From Stereocaulon alpinum (lineage: Eukaryota; Ascomycota; Lecanoromycetes; Lecanorales; Stereocaulaceae), in assembly GCA_018257865.1 (NCBI GenBank), contig JAEUBA010000072.1:102359-166358 (forward strand): a DNA stretch of 64,000 nt, given 5' to 3'. The first letter of the stretch is position 1. Each line of letters begins with the position of its first letter. Below, piece after piece: positions 21,648-32,790 of this stretch. The notes under the pieces are model-generated. The model was not told where the DNA came from, ran no database searches, and saw only the letters and a list, made by a program, of their open reading frames with translations. The translations under genes and the position numbers were made by a program.

Positions 21648-23777
21648 ATGCCTTCTGCTCCTTGTGCATCATGTCAAACACAGAATATTCGGGAATGGGT
21701 TCTACCTTCTTCGCCGAGTGCTCGAGGCTTGTGGAGGGATTCTTTGGATTGGCTTGCCATCGTCATGAACAATAATTGCGGCCTCTGCAAATTGATTGTC
21801 AGAACGCTATTTCAAGATCCTAGCTTCGTAGAAGCTGTGAGAGGAGGCGTGGCAGCCAAAGTGGATATCACCTCCCGAGATGCTGGAAAGGTGATATGGA
21901 AACCGGTAGAAGAAGACAGTACCGAGTCTGGTGTTGCCAGCATGGACTTGCGCAGTGGTTGGTATTTGGAGAATGGGTCGATGGTCAGATATATCAGGGA
22001 AATCTATATATCGGCAGAGCTGAATGGGCGTTATTGGCAAGGCGTGATCCGAGCGTCTGGTCATGATGCTATCGACGAGAAGGATCGATTGCTTCTCGTC
22101 CGGTCAATGCCGTGTGATCAGGTCGATATAAGGCGAATGAAGTACTGGTTACGCGACTGCGAAGCCTATCATGGTTCTGCTTGTCGACGTACTATATGGA
22201 ATGACGTGCATACCTTTGGCGTTCGCATGATCGATGTGAAGGCCCGTTGCGTAGTTTCCGCGCCAGCAGGCTGCCAGTATCTGGCCTTGAGCTACTGTTG
22301 GGGTGATCCAACGAAAATGAAGCATCTACAATTGACGAACGCAAATTTCGAACAATTTCGTACTCCTGGTGCGCTTTCTGGAGAAAGTGAGCAAATCCCA
22401 CACACTATTCGAGATGCGATTCATCTTACCCAACGTCTCGAATACCAATATCTTTGGGTGGATGCTCTCTGTATCATACAAGATGATAAGGCGGACAAGG
22501 AGGTTCAGCTTAAACTGATGGACCGGCTGTATAAATCTGCGACAATAACTATCGCAGCATCAGCCGGAGACAATGCATGGTCCGGCTTGCCAGGAGCTTT
22601 TCCTCGATCTCGCTCCAGTCTACTACTTACAGAGGTGATAGACGGCATCACCCTCGTTACTGCATCGAAAGATTACATCGGAGCGATCGGGTCCGCGGCA
22701 TGGTCGAAGCGAGCCTGGGTACTACAGGAACGTGATTTTTCTCCTCGCCTTCTCATTTTCACTCCTCGGCAGGTTTTCTGGGCATGCAATGTGACGACAT
22801 GGAATGAAGAGCTACAGCTCGAATGTTTCGACCCCCAAGTTCGCATTGAAAATAATCGGTTTTCTGGATTGTTCAAGAAACCACGTTCTGATCTCAGCCC
22901 CGTGCAAAGACACGCATTCCTACTCGCGCAATATACGCCGAGAGAATTGACGAATCAAGATGATGCATTGAATGCGGTCCAAGGGCTACTCAACGACTTC
23001 CACTGCCAATTTCCAGAAGGCTTCTTCTGGGGTTTGCCAGAATCTATTTTTGACACAGCTCTCCTATGGAACTTTGCAGTCTACGAACAAGCGCCGAAAC
23101 CTCGACGTACTATGTTTCCAAGCTGGTGCTGGGCAGGCTGGCAAGCAGTAGCTTCGTTCTCTGTTGGGAGCCCCTTTGACTTCGGATTCCAAGGCCAGAA
23201 TTCAAGTTCCAATAATTCCCTAGGACAGCCCGAGAGCACCAGAGACGCATCGACTGTGCGCGCCGAAGTAGCTTGGTTCCGGATAGCTGTAGGCCCATCA
23301 TGGGAACCTATCCGAAACAAAGGGATCAGCCATGCCGGGTCGACTTTCTATACGGAGTCACTAGCAAAATGGCAGGCGCGGAACTCAATTAGCGTTCTGA
23401 ACTCAACGCTCCAAGCTCTCGAGCGAGCAGATATTCCTGCGTCGCACGCAGTTGCGTTCTGGTCTCAGATCGTATGGCTCGATGTTGACAGGACCCCTCA
23501 CCAGGGTAACCCAAGTGCAGTGGCGGTGCGTGATCGAGACGGACAAGATGTTGGCCACATCAATATCACGGCGGAATGGAGAGAACCGAGACCGGACAAA
23601 ATGCCTTTCATTCTTGTCGCACGAAATCTGCGTTGGGCTACGCCTTTTCTCGACCTCCTGTGCGTCGAGTGGGTAAGTGGGATTGCCTTTAGGGTGCAGG
23701 TCATTCGTAATGCAGTAATTACTGATAAGATCTGGGCTACATTGAGTCCGGAATGGAGGCTTGTTATTCTTGCTTGA
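21648..23777 (+). CDS. HET-domain (heterokaryon incompatibility) protein
   Basis: An intronless 709-aa ORF. The HET domain runs from about residue 210 to 360. Its three blocks are visible: YLALSYCWGDPTK, then TIRDAIHLTQRLEYQYLWVD with ALCIIQDD, and later SKRAWVLQERDFSPRLLIF. The N-terminus has CxxC pairs (CASCQTQ, NNNCGLCKLI), common in this family. The C-terminal half contains PSWCWAGW, usual in stand-alone HET proteins. Such proteins trigger cell death after fusion of incompatible strains, but most copies are uncharacterised, so function is by family only. Its neighbour upstream is a STAND relic. Confidence 0.9.
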   Translation: MPSAPCASCQTQNIREWVLPSSPSARGLWRDSLDWLAIVMNNNCGLCKLIVRTLFQDPSFVEAVRGGVAAKVDITSRDAGKVIWKPVEEDSTESGVASMDLRSGWYLENGSMVRYIREIYISAELNGRYWQGVIRASGHDAIDEKDRLLLVRSMPCDQVDIRRMKYWLRDCEAYHGSACRRTIWNDVHTFGVRMIDVKARCVVSAPAGCQYLALSYCWGDPTKMKHLQLTNANFEQFRTPGALSGESEQIPHTIRDAIHLTQRLEYQYLWVDALCIIQDDKADKEVQLKLMDRLYKSATITIAASAGDNAWSGLPGAFPRSRSSLLLTEVIDGITLVTASKDYIGAIGSAAWSKRAWVLQERDFSPRLLIFTPRQVFWACNVTTWNEELQLECFDPQVRIENNRFSGLFKKPRSDLSPVQRHAFLLAQYTPRELTNQDDALNAVQGLLNDFHCQFPEGFFWGLPESIFDTALLWNFAVYEQAPKPRRTMFPSWCWAGWQAVASFSVGSPFDFGFQGQNSSSNNSLGQPESTRDASTVRAEVAWFRIAVGPSWEPIRNKGISHAGSTFYTESLAKWQARNSISVLNSTLQALERADIPASHAVAFWSQIVWLDVDRTPHQGNPSAVAVRDRDGQDVGHINITAEWREPRPDKMPFILVARNLRWATPFLDLLCVEWVSGIAFRVQVIRNAVITDKIWATLSPEWRLVILA

Positions 23778-24810
23778 CAGAATAACTGAACGTTCAGAAA
23801 ATAGCACTTGCTCAAATTGTTCCTCATGAGCTTGACCATGATTTACCGTGATGACGAAAATGTTCCACTACACCACGAGCAAATTTTAGATACGCGCTTC
23901 AATATCCTTGCCATCCTTCAGAACACGAATGCATGACCTGACCCCGACAAGAAAGACAAGAGAGCAGCCTTAGAGATGGAGGACACATTGTCTCCTCATC
24001 TTAACCTAACTTCAAAGTGAGTTTTGCTACGAGCGCTAGAGATATCTTTGCAATATGAGGCGAAATGTATCTGCGGCAGTGGAAGCATAATAAATGCCAA
24101 ACGATCATCGTATCCAACTCACAGTCTGTAGCAAGCCGACTTCCGACCCTCATGCTGAGGAGCACTACGAAACCTGTCAACCTAATACCCGCATAAACTC
24201 ACATCCGCCACAATGAAGCGGACAAGATAAACCGCCCACCCTAGAAAGAGCAATTCAACAACCCCACCTTCCAGCCTCCTCGCCACAAACCATCGCAATC
24301 CTATAAATGTCATCTAAATGTGGTTGACGAATTTCAAGTATTGGTTTGGGATGTGGCGAGTTTTCTTCCTGTATGTAGTTTAGCACGCTAATGCTTCAGA
24401 AAGTGTTATGCTAGCTCTACATTAAGTTGTAATCGTGATGCTGAATTGAGCTAACTGAGCTCTAGCGCCCGGCGCTGGGCTTGAAGAGGAAGGATGATGA
24501 CGGTGATTGTGGTGGGTATGGGGGTTTTTGCTCTGCGTAGTGGTGGGGTAGGAAGCGATGTTGTGAGGTTGTGCGTAGAGGATAATCAGTGGGGATTCGG
24601 GCGGTGCGTTGGTTGGAGTCGCTACTGGGGAGTTAAAGTAGGGAGTTTGTATCTTGCGACTTTGTAGATTGGGAATGTCTTTGATGTTCGATAGATGGGC
24701 AAATACAGCAGGATCATAAGTTGAAGGTGAGGGGTTTTCACTTTGCTTTTTAATTAGAGTAGATACATACTTGAATGTTCTTTCTCCCCTGATGTAAAGT
24801 AGGGAGGGGT
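23778..24810. other. intergenic region between convergent genes
   Basis: About 1 kb between the HET gene and the phosphate symporter. ORFs here overlap or mirror the symporter's 3' UTR. No supported gene or repeat. Confidence 0.5.
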
Positions 24811-26493
24811 TTAGAAGTGCGGTGTATTCAACGCCATCAACATCGTCAACCCACCCAGCAACCCAGCGGCCGGCAGCGTCAGCACCCAACCACCAAAGAT
24901 ATACGCCAACTGCCTCCAATTGACCGCCTGCAAGTCGTAACTCATCAACGCAACCCCAACCGTCGCACCCGTCAAACACTGCGTAGTACTAACCGGCAGA
25001 CCCAATCGACTAGCCAAGAGCACCGTAATCGCGGCTCCCAATTCCATACAGAATCCTCTGCTAGGACTATGCTGCGTGATGCGATTCCCCAGTGCCCTCA
25101 TGATCTTGAAACCGTAGAACCAAAAGCCGGCACCTAGCAGGAATCCGGCCACGACAAGGATCCAGACAGGGGTAGGGACTTTGGTCGCAACCTCGCCAGC
25201 TTGGTAGGTACTGTAGGCTGCAGCCCAAGGGCCAACAGCGTTGGCGACGTCGTTGGAGCCGTGTGCAATGGACATGAACATTGCCGAGACGACTTGGGCG
25301 TAAGTGTAGAGGTGCTCGACGCGGTTGTCGTATTGGTGAACGCGCGCATGGGTGCGCTGTAGGTGCTCCGATGTGTGACTGACGCAATCACGCGTCACGC
25401 CTTGGAAGAGAATATACTTGGTCCACGACCAAAGACGGGATGGGTGGACAAAGGGAAGATACTTGGTGGGGGCGAGGAAGCGCTCCTCGGGTTCAACGAT
25501 ACGCTTGCGTGCGGTTGGAACAGCAAGTGGGTCGGCTTTCTCGAGAGCTGAGGTCTCGGCGACGGCATTGTCTTTCTCTGAGTGACTACCCTGGGTAAGA
25601 CTGTCGCTGCAGGTATCCTCGAAGGTGTAGGCCTTCTCGTAATAGTCAATGACGACAGGACCATCTGCCTTGGCGGGGAAGTAGATATAGGGGTCCTTTT
25701 TCCAGAGAGTAGGACCAAGCGGGATGTGCCAGAATTTGAGACGGGCGTCTTGTCTGATGATTCGGCGATCGAGATAAGGCACGAAGAAGACATAGCTGAG
25801 CAGCAATACTCCGAAGAAGACACCGAGAACGATGCCTGCTGCCTTTCCAGCTCCGAATTCTTCAAGCGAGGGTGCGGTGGGTGCTTCAACCACAATGAAC
25901 AGAGTCAAGATCCCACATGTGAAGGCTAGGTAGAAGGGAATCGAGCGCATAGCCCACTTCAAGGAATTTTCGCGCTCCAGAACAGTGTACTTGACGGTTG
26001 CAAAGAGAAGCGCCGAAAAGCCAGCCGCGATGAGTGGAGAAACTGCCCAGCTTGCGGCGACTTGCGATACACTGCCCTTGTCCCAGCGCCACTTGACAGA
26101 CGTCTGAGATGCAAAACCGACACCGATAAGAGCGCCGACAATGGTCTGGGTGGTAGAAACCGGGAAACCGATCCCAGTGGCGATCATGAGCCATGTTGCG
26201 CTTCCGAACTCAGCACAAGCCATAGCAAGCATCAAAGCACCAGGATTGCCTTTGAAACGGTTGATGTCGATGATGCTGTTCTTGATGGTGCTAGTCACCC
26301 GGGAGCCCAATGCGACGGCACCGACGAACTCGGTGATCATGGACAAGAAGCCAACTTGAGGCATAGTAAGGGTTCGGGCGGCCACAGAAGTCGCGTATGA
26401 ATTGGCGACATCGTTGGCTCCGTTCCCAAAAGAACTGACGCAGAAGAAGATAGAGATCAAGGCAAGGATCCAGTCGTACTTTGTGAGTGCCAT
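24811..26493 (-). CDS. PHO89: Na+/phosphate symporter of the PHO-4/Pho89 (PiT) family
   Basis: An intronless 560-aa ORF starting at 26493. Both PiT signature repeats are present: GNGANDVANSYATSV near residue 23 and HGSNDVANAVGPWAAAY near 395. Each is followed by a GLPVSTTQ-type motif (GFPVSTTQTIVGALIGVG and LGLPVSTTQCLTGATVG). About ten to twelve TM helices flank a large hydrophilic central loop (about residues 240-360). Length fits Neurospora pho-4 and yeast Pho89. It is a plasma-membrane high-affinity phosphate importer driven by Na+. CACGTG sites, the core of the Pho4/NUC-1 element, lie 227 and 530 bp upstream of the ATG, consistent with phosphate-starvation control. Confidence 0.95.
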   Translation of the reverse strand: MALTKYDWILALISIFFCVSSFGNGANDVANSYATSVAARTLTMPQVGFLSMITEFVGAVALGSRVTSTIKNSIIDINRFKGNPGALMLAMACAEFGSATWLMIATGIGFPVSTTQTIVGALIGVGFASQTSVKWRWDKGSVSQVAASWAVSPLIAAGFSALLFATVKYTVLERENSLKWAMRSIPFYLAFTCGILTLFIVVEAPTAPSLEEFGAGKAAGIVLGVFFGVLLLSYVFFVPYLDRRIIRQDARLKFWHIPLGPTLWKKDPYIYFPAKADGPVVIDYYEKAYTFEDTCSDSLTQGSHSEKDNAVAETSALEKADPLAVPTARKRIVEPEERFLAPTKYLPFVHPSRLWSWTKYILFQGVTRDCVSHTSEHLQRTHARVHQYDNRVEHLYTYAQVVSAMFMSIAHGSNDVANAVGPWAAAYSTYQAGEVATKVPTPVWILVVAGFLLGAGFWFYGFKIMRALGNRITQHSPSRGFCMELGAAITVLLASRLGLPVSTTQCLTGATVGVALMSYDLQAVNWRQLAYIFGGWVLTLPAAGLLGGLTMLMALNTPHF

Positions 26494-26719
26494 TTTGTGT
26501 CACGATTGCGATCAATCGCCGAGATTCTCTTGCTCGTGTACTTGAGAGACAGTCCAAAATGGAGGATGTGATATAGAATCGAAAGGCGGGATGTGTGAAG
26601 CGGCATGGGTCATATATGAGACCATGGCCTCCTGTTGGCCATGGAACCGTATGACACACAGCGACTGATCATGAATACATTTCTCCAAGCTCTTGACGAA
26701 ACACAGGACCGCATGCCAC

Positions 26720-26725
26720 CACGTG
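26720..26725. promoter_or_regulatory. CACGTG E-box, candidate Pho4/NUC-1 site
   Basis: The palindrome lies 227 bp upstream of the symporter ATG. Read on the minus strand it is GCACGTGGT, one base off the strong Pho4 form GCACGTGGG. Function is inferred from the neighbouring gene. Confidence 0.45.
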
Positions 26726-27022
26726 CAGTCGAAGCTTTCTGCACCCAAGAAAACTAAAAGAGCGAGGGGGATGTTCCAAGAGCCAAGATTTTCCGCCAAG
26801 GTCTCCGCCTCGTCTAGGTGGCTGGGCAAACTTGCCAAGGCTTTCCGCTGGGCCTTCTAGACCCCCATATCTCAAGTTTTGCGGGACTGTACGAGTCGTT
26901 GCCTTTGATCACAGAAAACATCGTGCTGTATTCGTACAGCTTGATAGGCCAACATTGCCGCAGTGCCGCTCTACGCTGTGGCTTAGCGGATGTTGTTTGT
27001 TTGACTTCCCTCATTGCCTGAG

Positions 27023-27028
27023 CACGTG
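27023..27028. promoter_or_regulatory. second CACGTG E-box upstream of the phosphate symporter
   Basis: It lies about 530 bp upstream of the ATG in context GAGCACGTGAGG. CACGTG also occurs elsewhere in the window (for example near 6543 and 47640), so chance is possible. Confidence 0.35.
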
Positions 27029-28322
27029 AGGCTCGGCACGACCGTAGATTCTTGAATGTCCGTTCCTGACGCTTACATGATTCATAAGCCACATTTCAAT
27101 GATAAGGTGTTGAAGGGAAAGGAGGTCACCGATTAGGTCAGACACCGGAAAGGACACAAGTACACGACAGAAAACTTAAAGAAGATGGCCGGCGGACGGA
27201 GCTTAATAACATGGTATAGCTAGACCATAAAATAAACCATGAAGGTTTGAATCCCATCAAGCAAGATGTCCTGTTATCTCGTTCAGTCAAACGTCTGCCA
27301 AGCGTACCAGACCTATACTGGCAACCTGTACAGTTTCAGAGTGGTGCTAGGGATGACCGGCAGATTGCACGACCATCCACGGCGAACTCGGGATAGAAAT
27401 CTCCATTGTTCAGTGAACGGTAGCGAGTTAAGGGGAAAAAATCGGAATTCTGCAGACAAAGGAGGATCTAGTGTGAAGAGGGTACCTTGGACGCCAACTC
27501 TGCCTGCCTTGAGAAACCATGTAGATGCAAAGAGACAGCCCCAAGAGTCGTACGCCGGAACTGAATCCTACGGAAGGGCAAAGTCCATCGAACGTGAGAG
27601 TCTGCTGGTAATGCCTGATAGTCTAACATTTAGGTACTCGGTAGCGACATCACTTACTTGGCACAAACTCACAATCATGTAAATCTCATCAGGTCATATC
27701 CGGATTATCAAACGCCAAGATGATAGGTCTTAGGCGCTGCAAGTACGATCCCGCAGACTGCGCCCCTGCACTGCCCCACCACCCCACGTATCTCGAGAGC
27801 GCTAGGAGACCCCTGAAAGAAATGCCAACAATCTCTCCGCTATCTCCTCTGACGCAATGGTTGTATTTCTTGGCGTATCAATCAATCGTCCTAATGGCAT
27901 CAAGACTGAGCGTCAACATCCTGTGTTTTGAACCTTGCAACGTTTTCCATTTTTCAATGTGGGGTTCCAGTACGGTAACACGGTGATCTGACTGGTTTAT
28001 ATACTTTACCCATCGCTCTAGCTAGACCCGATAGCTGCTAAGTTCTAGCATTGACTTGTCTAGATCCATCATTAGTTGATTCCAGTATACTATTGTACAG
28101 GTTGAATTGATAGTGAGATCTCAGCTAGCTCAGATACTATAGGTAGAATCATACTTGAGCTAGGGACCGTTACAGGCGCCTTTCCATGTGTGCACCAACT
28201 ACCCGCGTCTACCGCATCTACCGCTTTAAGCGCACAATCGCTTAGTCAATATTCTATGACTGGCTATCGTGAGCTCCTCTTGTAGTGGACCGTCTTTTGA
28301 GGCCTAATACTCCGAAGTTGAT

Positions 28323-30574
28323 ATGGCAACCCTTAACATTGCGTCTAAGGCGAACCAGGCAACCACCATCCCCGCTCTACTCGTTGCAGAATATGCAAAG
28401 GAATCAGACCCAAATGCTTCTATCAATATCAATTTCGAGGAAGTTGAAGCACTCAAGTCTGGCGATAGAACTGCCGTGGAGCTCGTTCTAGGAAGCGGCA
28501 CTTTACACCATGGCTCCGAGCATGCGATCGGTGGTATTTTGGAGGCATATCCCATTCTGCAAAGCAAGCAGGAGGAACAGGTGCGTATATTCGGCCTTCC
28601 TAGACGAATGAAGTAAAGCTGACAATTCGAAGGTCAAGGAATGGTTGAGCAGGACGTCCGCATTCTTTCCCACGGATTTCAAATCCGTGGAGGGCCCACT
28701 GCTCGAATTAGATGCACATCTTACACTTCGCTCCTATATTATCGGCTACACCCTTACCATCGCAGACTTAAGCGTGTGGGGAGCCATCCGTGGCAACAAG
28801 GTTGCCTATGCAGCAGTGAAGAAGGGCGCTATGCTGAATGTCAATCGGTGGTTCAAGTTCGTTGACGAGACCAACCCGTGGATAGCAACAGCAGTGCAGT
28901 CAGCCAACGCTCAGGCTCAAGCGAAGAAAGCAACGAAGAGTAGTGAGGGCGCAAGTTATGATATTGCGTTGCATGATACCGAGAAGGGTGTTGTTACCAG
29001 ATTTCCTCCAGAGCCATCGTAAGTGCACAGATGTCTCTAGACGTCCTAACCACTGACCGTTCTATAGGGGTTACCTGCACATTGGCCACGCAAAAGCAGC
29101 CTTGCTCAATGATTACTTCGCTCATGAGAAATACAAGGGCACCATGATCTGTCGATTCGATGACACAAATCCATCAAAAGAGAAGGAAGAGTTTCAGGAC
29201 GCCATCGTTGAGGACCTGGCTTTGATGGGGATCCGTCCAGACAAGACTAGCTATACAAGTGACTATTTTGAGGAGCTATACCAATACTGCCTCAAGATGA
29301 TCAAGATGGGCAAGGCGTATGCGGACGATACTGAGCAAGAGGCTATGAAACATCAAAGATGGAACGGTCTCCCAAGTGAGAGGCGTGATGCCAGCGTCGA
29401 TGAAAATCTCGCCCATTTTGAGGAGATGAAGCAGGGTACAAAGGAGGGTGTAAGGTGGTGCATTAGAGCTAAGATATCTGTGGACAATCCCAATAAGGCT
29501 ATGCGCGATCCCGTTATTTACCGTTGCAATCCTCTACCCCATCATCGAACAGGCAATAAGTGGAAGATGTATCCTATCTACGACTTCTGTTGTCCGATTG
29601 TGGATTCTCTCGAGGGTGTCACACATGCCCTCAGGACTATCGAGTACCGAGATCGAAACCCACAGTATGATTGGATGCTGGAAACGTTGAATCTTCGGAA
29701 AGTCCAAATTTGGGATTTTGCTCGCATGAATTTCATTCGCACATTTCTCTCCAAGCGGAAGCTAACCAAGCTTGTTGATGAGGGCAGGGTCTGGGGATGG
29801 GACGATCCTCGATTTCCCACTATTCGTGGTATTCGTCGTCGTGGGATGACTATCGATGCTCTACGCGAATTCATCCTCAAACAAGGACCGAGCCGTAACA
29901 TTGTCAATCTTGATTGGACTCTGTTCTGGGCTACTAACAAGAAGTACATCGATCCCGTCGCCCCCCGTCATACAGCAATCTCCAAAGAACACGCAGTCAT
30001 TGCTACTGTAAAAGGGGCACGACTCGCACCATATACCGAGGATAAGCCTAAGCACGGCAAGAATCTTGACCTTGGCACCAAGAAGGTCGCCTACAGTGAA
30101 GAAATCCTCATCGAGCAGTCTGATGCCCAGACTTTCCAGCAGGATGAAGAAATTACTCTCATGAACTGGGGCAATGCCTATGTGCGCAAGATCTCGCACT
30201 CTCTCAACCCTCTAACCCACTCCACTGTCACAGCTCTCGAGTTAGAGCTCCATCTCCAGGGCGACTTCAAAGCTACGAAGCAGAAGATTACCTGGCTATC
30301 GACTAAAGGTCAGGAACTTATACCCGTTGAGCTGGTAGACTTCGATTATCTCATCACGAAGGACATTATCGAGAAGGATGACGAGATCGACGAGTGCCTG
30401 AATCCGCATACAGAGTTTCGGTCCGAGGCTCTGGCCGACTGCAACGTTGCCGATCTCAAAGCGGACGAGATCATTCAATTCGAGCGCAAAGGTTATTTTA
30501 GAGTTGATCGAGCTTTTAAGCATGGGCAGCCGGCGGTGTTCTTCAACATACCAACTGGAAGAGCTATTAAGTAA
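28323..30574 (+). CDS. GUS1: cytosolic glutamyl-tRNA synthetase
   Basis: Exons 28323..28580, 28633..29018 and 29068..30574 give 716 aa (introns 52 and 49 nt), close to yeast Gus1. It charges tRNA-Glu with glutamate. The N-terminal GST-like domain (residues 1-170), which in yeast binds Arc1, is present. The class I core starts FPPEPSGYLHIGHAKAALLN (HIGH motif about residue 218) and has the KMSKS equivalent FLSKRKLTKLV near 441. RTIEYRDRNPQYDWML, WDDPRFPTIRGIRRRGM and the beta-barrel anticodon-binding domain follow in order. The end, FFNIPTGRAIK, is the normal C-terminus. The first intron uses an AAG acceptor preceded by a CTGAC branch. Confidence 0.96.
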
Positions 30575-31134
30575 GCTACCTGGGTATGACTGAGTAATGA
30601 TGGAATGACAAACGTTCCCAAGCACGGTCTTTCCGCCTACTAATCGCTCGAGATCATAGCGCTTCTTTGTCCAATTTTGCCATGCCTTATCTGCTGCTAA
30701 TGAAGAAATCCTTCGAGGTAATCGATCCATGCTTCTGATTGGTCCAGACGGTTGGTTCAGGGGTGATCGGCAGGTACAATGTTGACAATGCGGGTCTACC
30801 CTGCGGATGGAACCTCAATCTAACCTACGTGCTCGTCTATCCAACATTCTGTACAAACATCAACAGGGTTCACAGCGTTTGATTTCAGATCTTTCTATTC
30901 GCTGTATTATTTCTTGCCTAAGTTGCTGAAGCTGACCTAAGAGTCGTTGTCTTTTCACGGGACCTACGTCATAAACATTCTACGTCATTCGTTGCCGGAC
31001 ATGCCATACTTTCCGCGCGCATTGCTCTGATGACTTTTCTCCGGTCTTTTACCATTGCGCTTGACATTAGTTCTAAGCATCTCACCTACTGTCAACTCTG
31101 ACTTGTCTCACGGTCTACACGCAAAAATATCTCA
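30575..31134. other. intergenic region
   Basis: About 560 bp between the GluRS stop and the dehydrogenase start. It would hold the GluRS 3' UTR and the next promoter. No ORF or repeat supported. Confidence 0.5.
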
Positions 31135-31911
31135 ATGTCACCAAAAAACCTAGAGTTTAAGTGTGCAATTGTGACTGGCGGAGGTGGTGGCATTGGCCGA
31201 GCAATCTCGGAATGGCTCATCTCGCAGGGCAAAAAGGTCATCATCGTCGGGCGAACAGAATCAAAACTACAAGCAGCCTCCAAAGACCTGGGCCACGCAG
31301 CACCCTACTACACCCTTGACACTGGCGACATATCTTCCATATCCTCTTTCATTGAAAAAGTCACAAAAGACCACCCAGAAGTCGACTGCCTCATCAACAA
31401 CGCCGGCGTCCAACGCCCCCTCGACATCCATAACTTCGACCTCCAGAAAGCCGATCAAGAAATCGACATTAACATCCGCGGCCCCATGCACCTCACCATC
31501 GGTCTCCTCCCCCACTTCAAATCGAAATCCTCCGCCCTAATCGTCAACGTCTCCTCCGTCCTCGGCTTCATACCAATCAGTATTATCAACCCTGTTTACA
31601 ACGGCACTAAAGCCTGGCTGCATTTCTGGAGCATGAATCTCAGGACGCAATTGAGGGATACAAATATAAGAGTAGTGGAAATCGCGCCGCCGACTGTGAG
31701 CACGGACTTGCACCGGGAGAGGAGCGATCCGGATGATAATAAGAAGGAGAAGAATAGTGCTGCATTGAGCGTGGAGGAGTTTATGGAGTCTATCACGAAG
31801 GATTGGATGGCGGATAAGGAGGTTATTGGGGCGGGGATGAGTCGGGACGTTGTGGATAGGTGGTATAAGGAGTTTGCATCTGACTATGAGAAGGCTGCTG
31901 GGACGAGGTAG
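31135..31911 (+). CDS. short-chain dehydrogenase/reductase (DltE-like)
   Basis: A 258-aa intronless classical SDR. The Rossmann cofactor motif is TGGGGGIGRA (residues 15-24, TGxxxGIG). It is followed by an Arg after beta2 (VGRTESKL), which favours NADP(H). INNAGVQRP (NNAG), VNVSSVLGF with the catalytic Ser, and YNGTKAWLH (YxxxK) are all present, so the enzyme should be active. EIAPPTVSTDL lies where the PG motif normally is, as in the DltE-like oxidoreductase group. Substrate unknown. The sense strand changes from C-rich codons in the first two thirds to G-rich after about 31690. Confidence 0.9.
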   Translation: MSPKNLEFKCAIVTGGGGGIGRAISEWLISQGKKVIIVGRTESKLQAASKDLGHAAPYYTLDTGDISSISSFIEKVTKDHPEVDCLINNAGVQRPLDIHNFDLQKADQEIDINIRGPMHLTIGLLPHFKSKSSALIVNVSSVLGFIPISIINPVYNGTKAWLHFWSMNLRTQLRDTNIRVVEIAPPTVSTDLHRERSDPDDNKKEKNSAALSVEEFMESITKDWMADKEVIGAGMSRDVVDRWYKEFASDYEKAAGTR

Positions 31912-32790
31912 GGGTTTGATGCGCTTGTTCTGCATAGTGTTGGTTGGGCGTTTGACTCTGGAAGGTATACTGCGGAAAATGAAGGTCTAGTACTGTACGC
32001 TGTACGACATTACATTAAGCAATGTACAAAGTCAGATGACCGGGATTTTTCACGTTGTTACCATCACTTTATAGAGTGGTGATGTGGTGGAAGTAGGCCA
32101 TTTCACTTTCCTTTGGATGAAGACAAGTACTCTGATTTGTGCTAGGCATTAGGACCGTCCCTTGAGAAGCAACTAGAGCTGGCTGTCTGACGTCCCAGAC
32201 AGCACTCTAGAGTTTGTGGGTTTTGGTCGATTCTGGGGTACGCTTGGGGGAACCACGAGCAGAGGAGCTGCTTTAGAACTAGGTGCTTCTCAAGGGCGGC
32301 CTTGGCGGGTGACAATCCAGGGGTGGAGGCTAATCCTTTCACTAACGGTGTCTAGTGACAATATCTAGGAGGAGAGGAGATCCAAGCGTGATATCACGAA
32401 AACCGGAGGAGTTCCCGCAATGTGTTAGTTTACTGTATGAGCTAAGCAGTATTGAACCTGCTTACTGGTAAGTGAAAATTTGAAGTACAGAATAGCTGAT
32501 GCGACTACCATAGATACAGTAATGGCTCAATTTGGAACACTGTGGTTCCCTGGTTCACCTTCCATATCCTGCAGAGCTCGCATATGTGGGGCCATCGCTG
32601 TCCGGCCAGCGGCAGCTTCCCATTTCCCCCTACAGTCGCGTCTCGCACTTCTCACACAGAACCTTTCAGCATGGTATCTTTGACCCTGGCTCGCTCTGAA
32701 CGATCGCCCTCCATAAGTCTACGCGCAACGATTTCGTGCTGATTGTCCCTTGTTATGACTATGATTCGCTGCTTCGGCTTCCGTATTAGG
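31912..32790. other. intergenic region with an inverted-repeat element
   Basis: About 880 bp between convergent genes. It contains the small inverted-repeat element at 32151..32303. The only other ORFs overlap the 3' end of the next gene or lack support. Confidence 0.5.
32151..32303. mobile_element. short MITE-like inverted-repeat element with internal hairpin
   Basis: The ends CCCTTGAGAAGCAACTAG and CTAGGTGCTTCTCAAGGG form an imperfect inverted repeat of about 18 bp. Matching may extend outward (GGACCG/CGGCC). Inside the left arm a perfect 8-bp hairpin (GCTGTCTG...CAGACAGC) sits at about 32182..32203. No target duplication is clear. It could be a MITE or a simple cruciform. Confidence 0.5.

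Larger units (their letters stand above)
26494..28322. other. 1.8-kb divergent intergenic region
   Basis: Promoter space between the phosphate symporter (-) and GluRS (+). It contains two CACGTG sites, an unsupported 138-codon ORF (27266..27682), and a TA-rich stretch (28000-28260) full of short CTAG-like words, possibly old mutated repeat sequence. Confidence 0.5.

Noticed and set aside
24422..24979. 185-codon minus ORF overlapping the end of the phosphate symporter
   Set aside because: It overlaps the conserved C-terminus of the symporter in another frame and has low-complexity His/Ser/Pro text after residue 70; it is a shadow.
27247..27258. GGTTTGAATCCC, resembling a tRNA B box
   Set aside because: No matching A box or cloverleaf stems could be formed around it.
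27266..27682. 138-codon plus ORF in the symporter-GluRS intergenic region
   Set aside because: No domain, signal peptide, splice context or codon bias; composition looks random.
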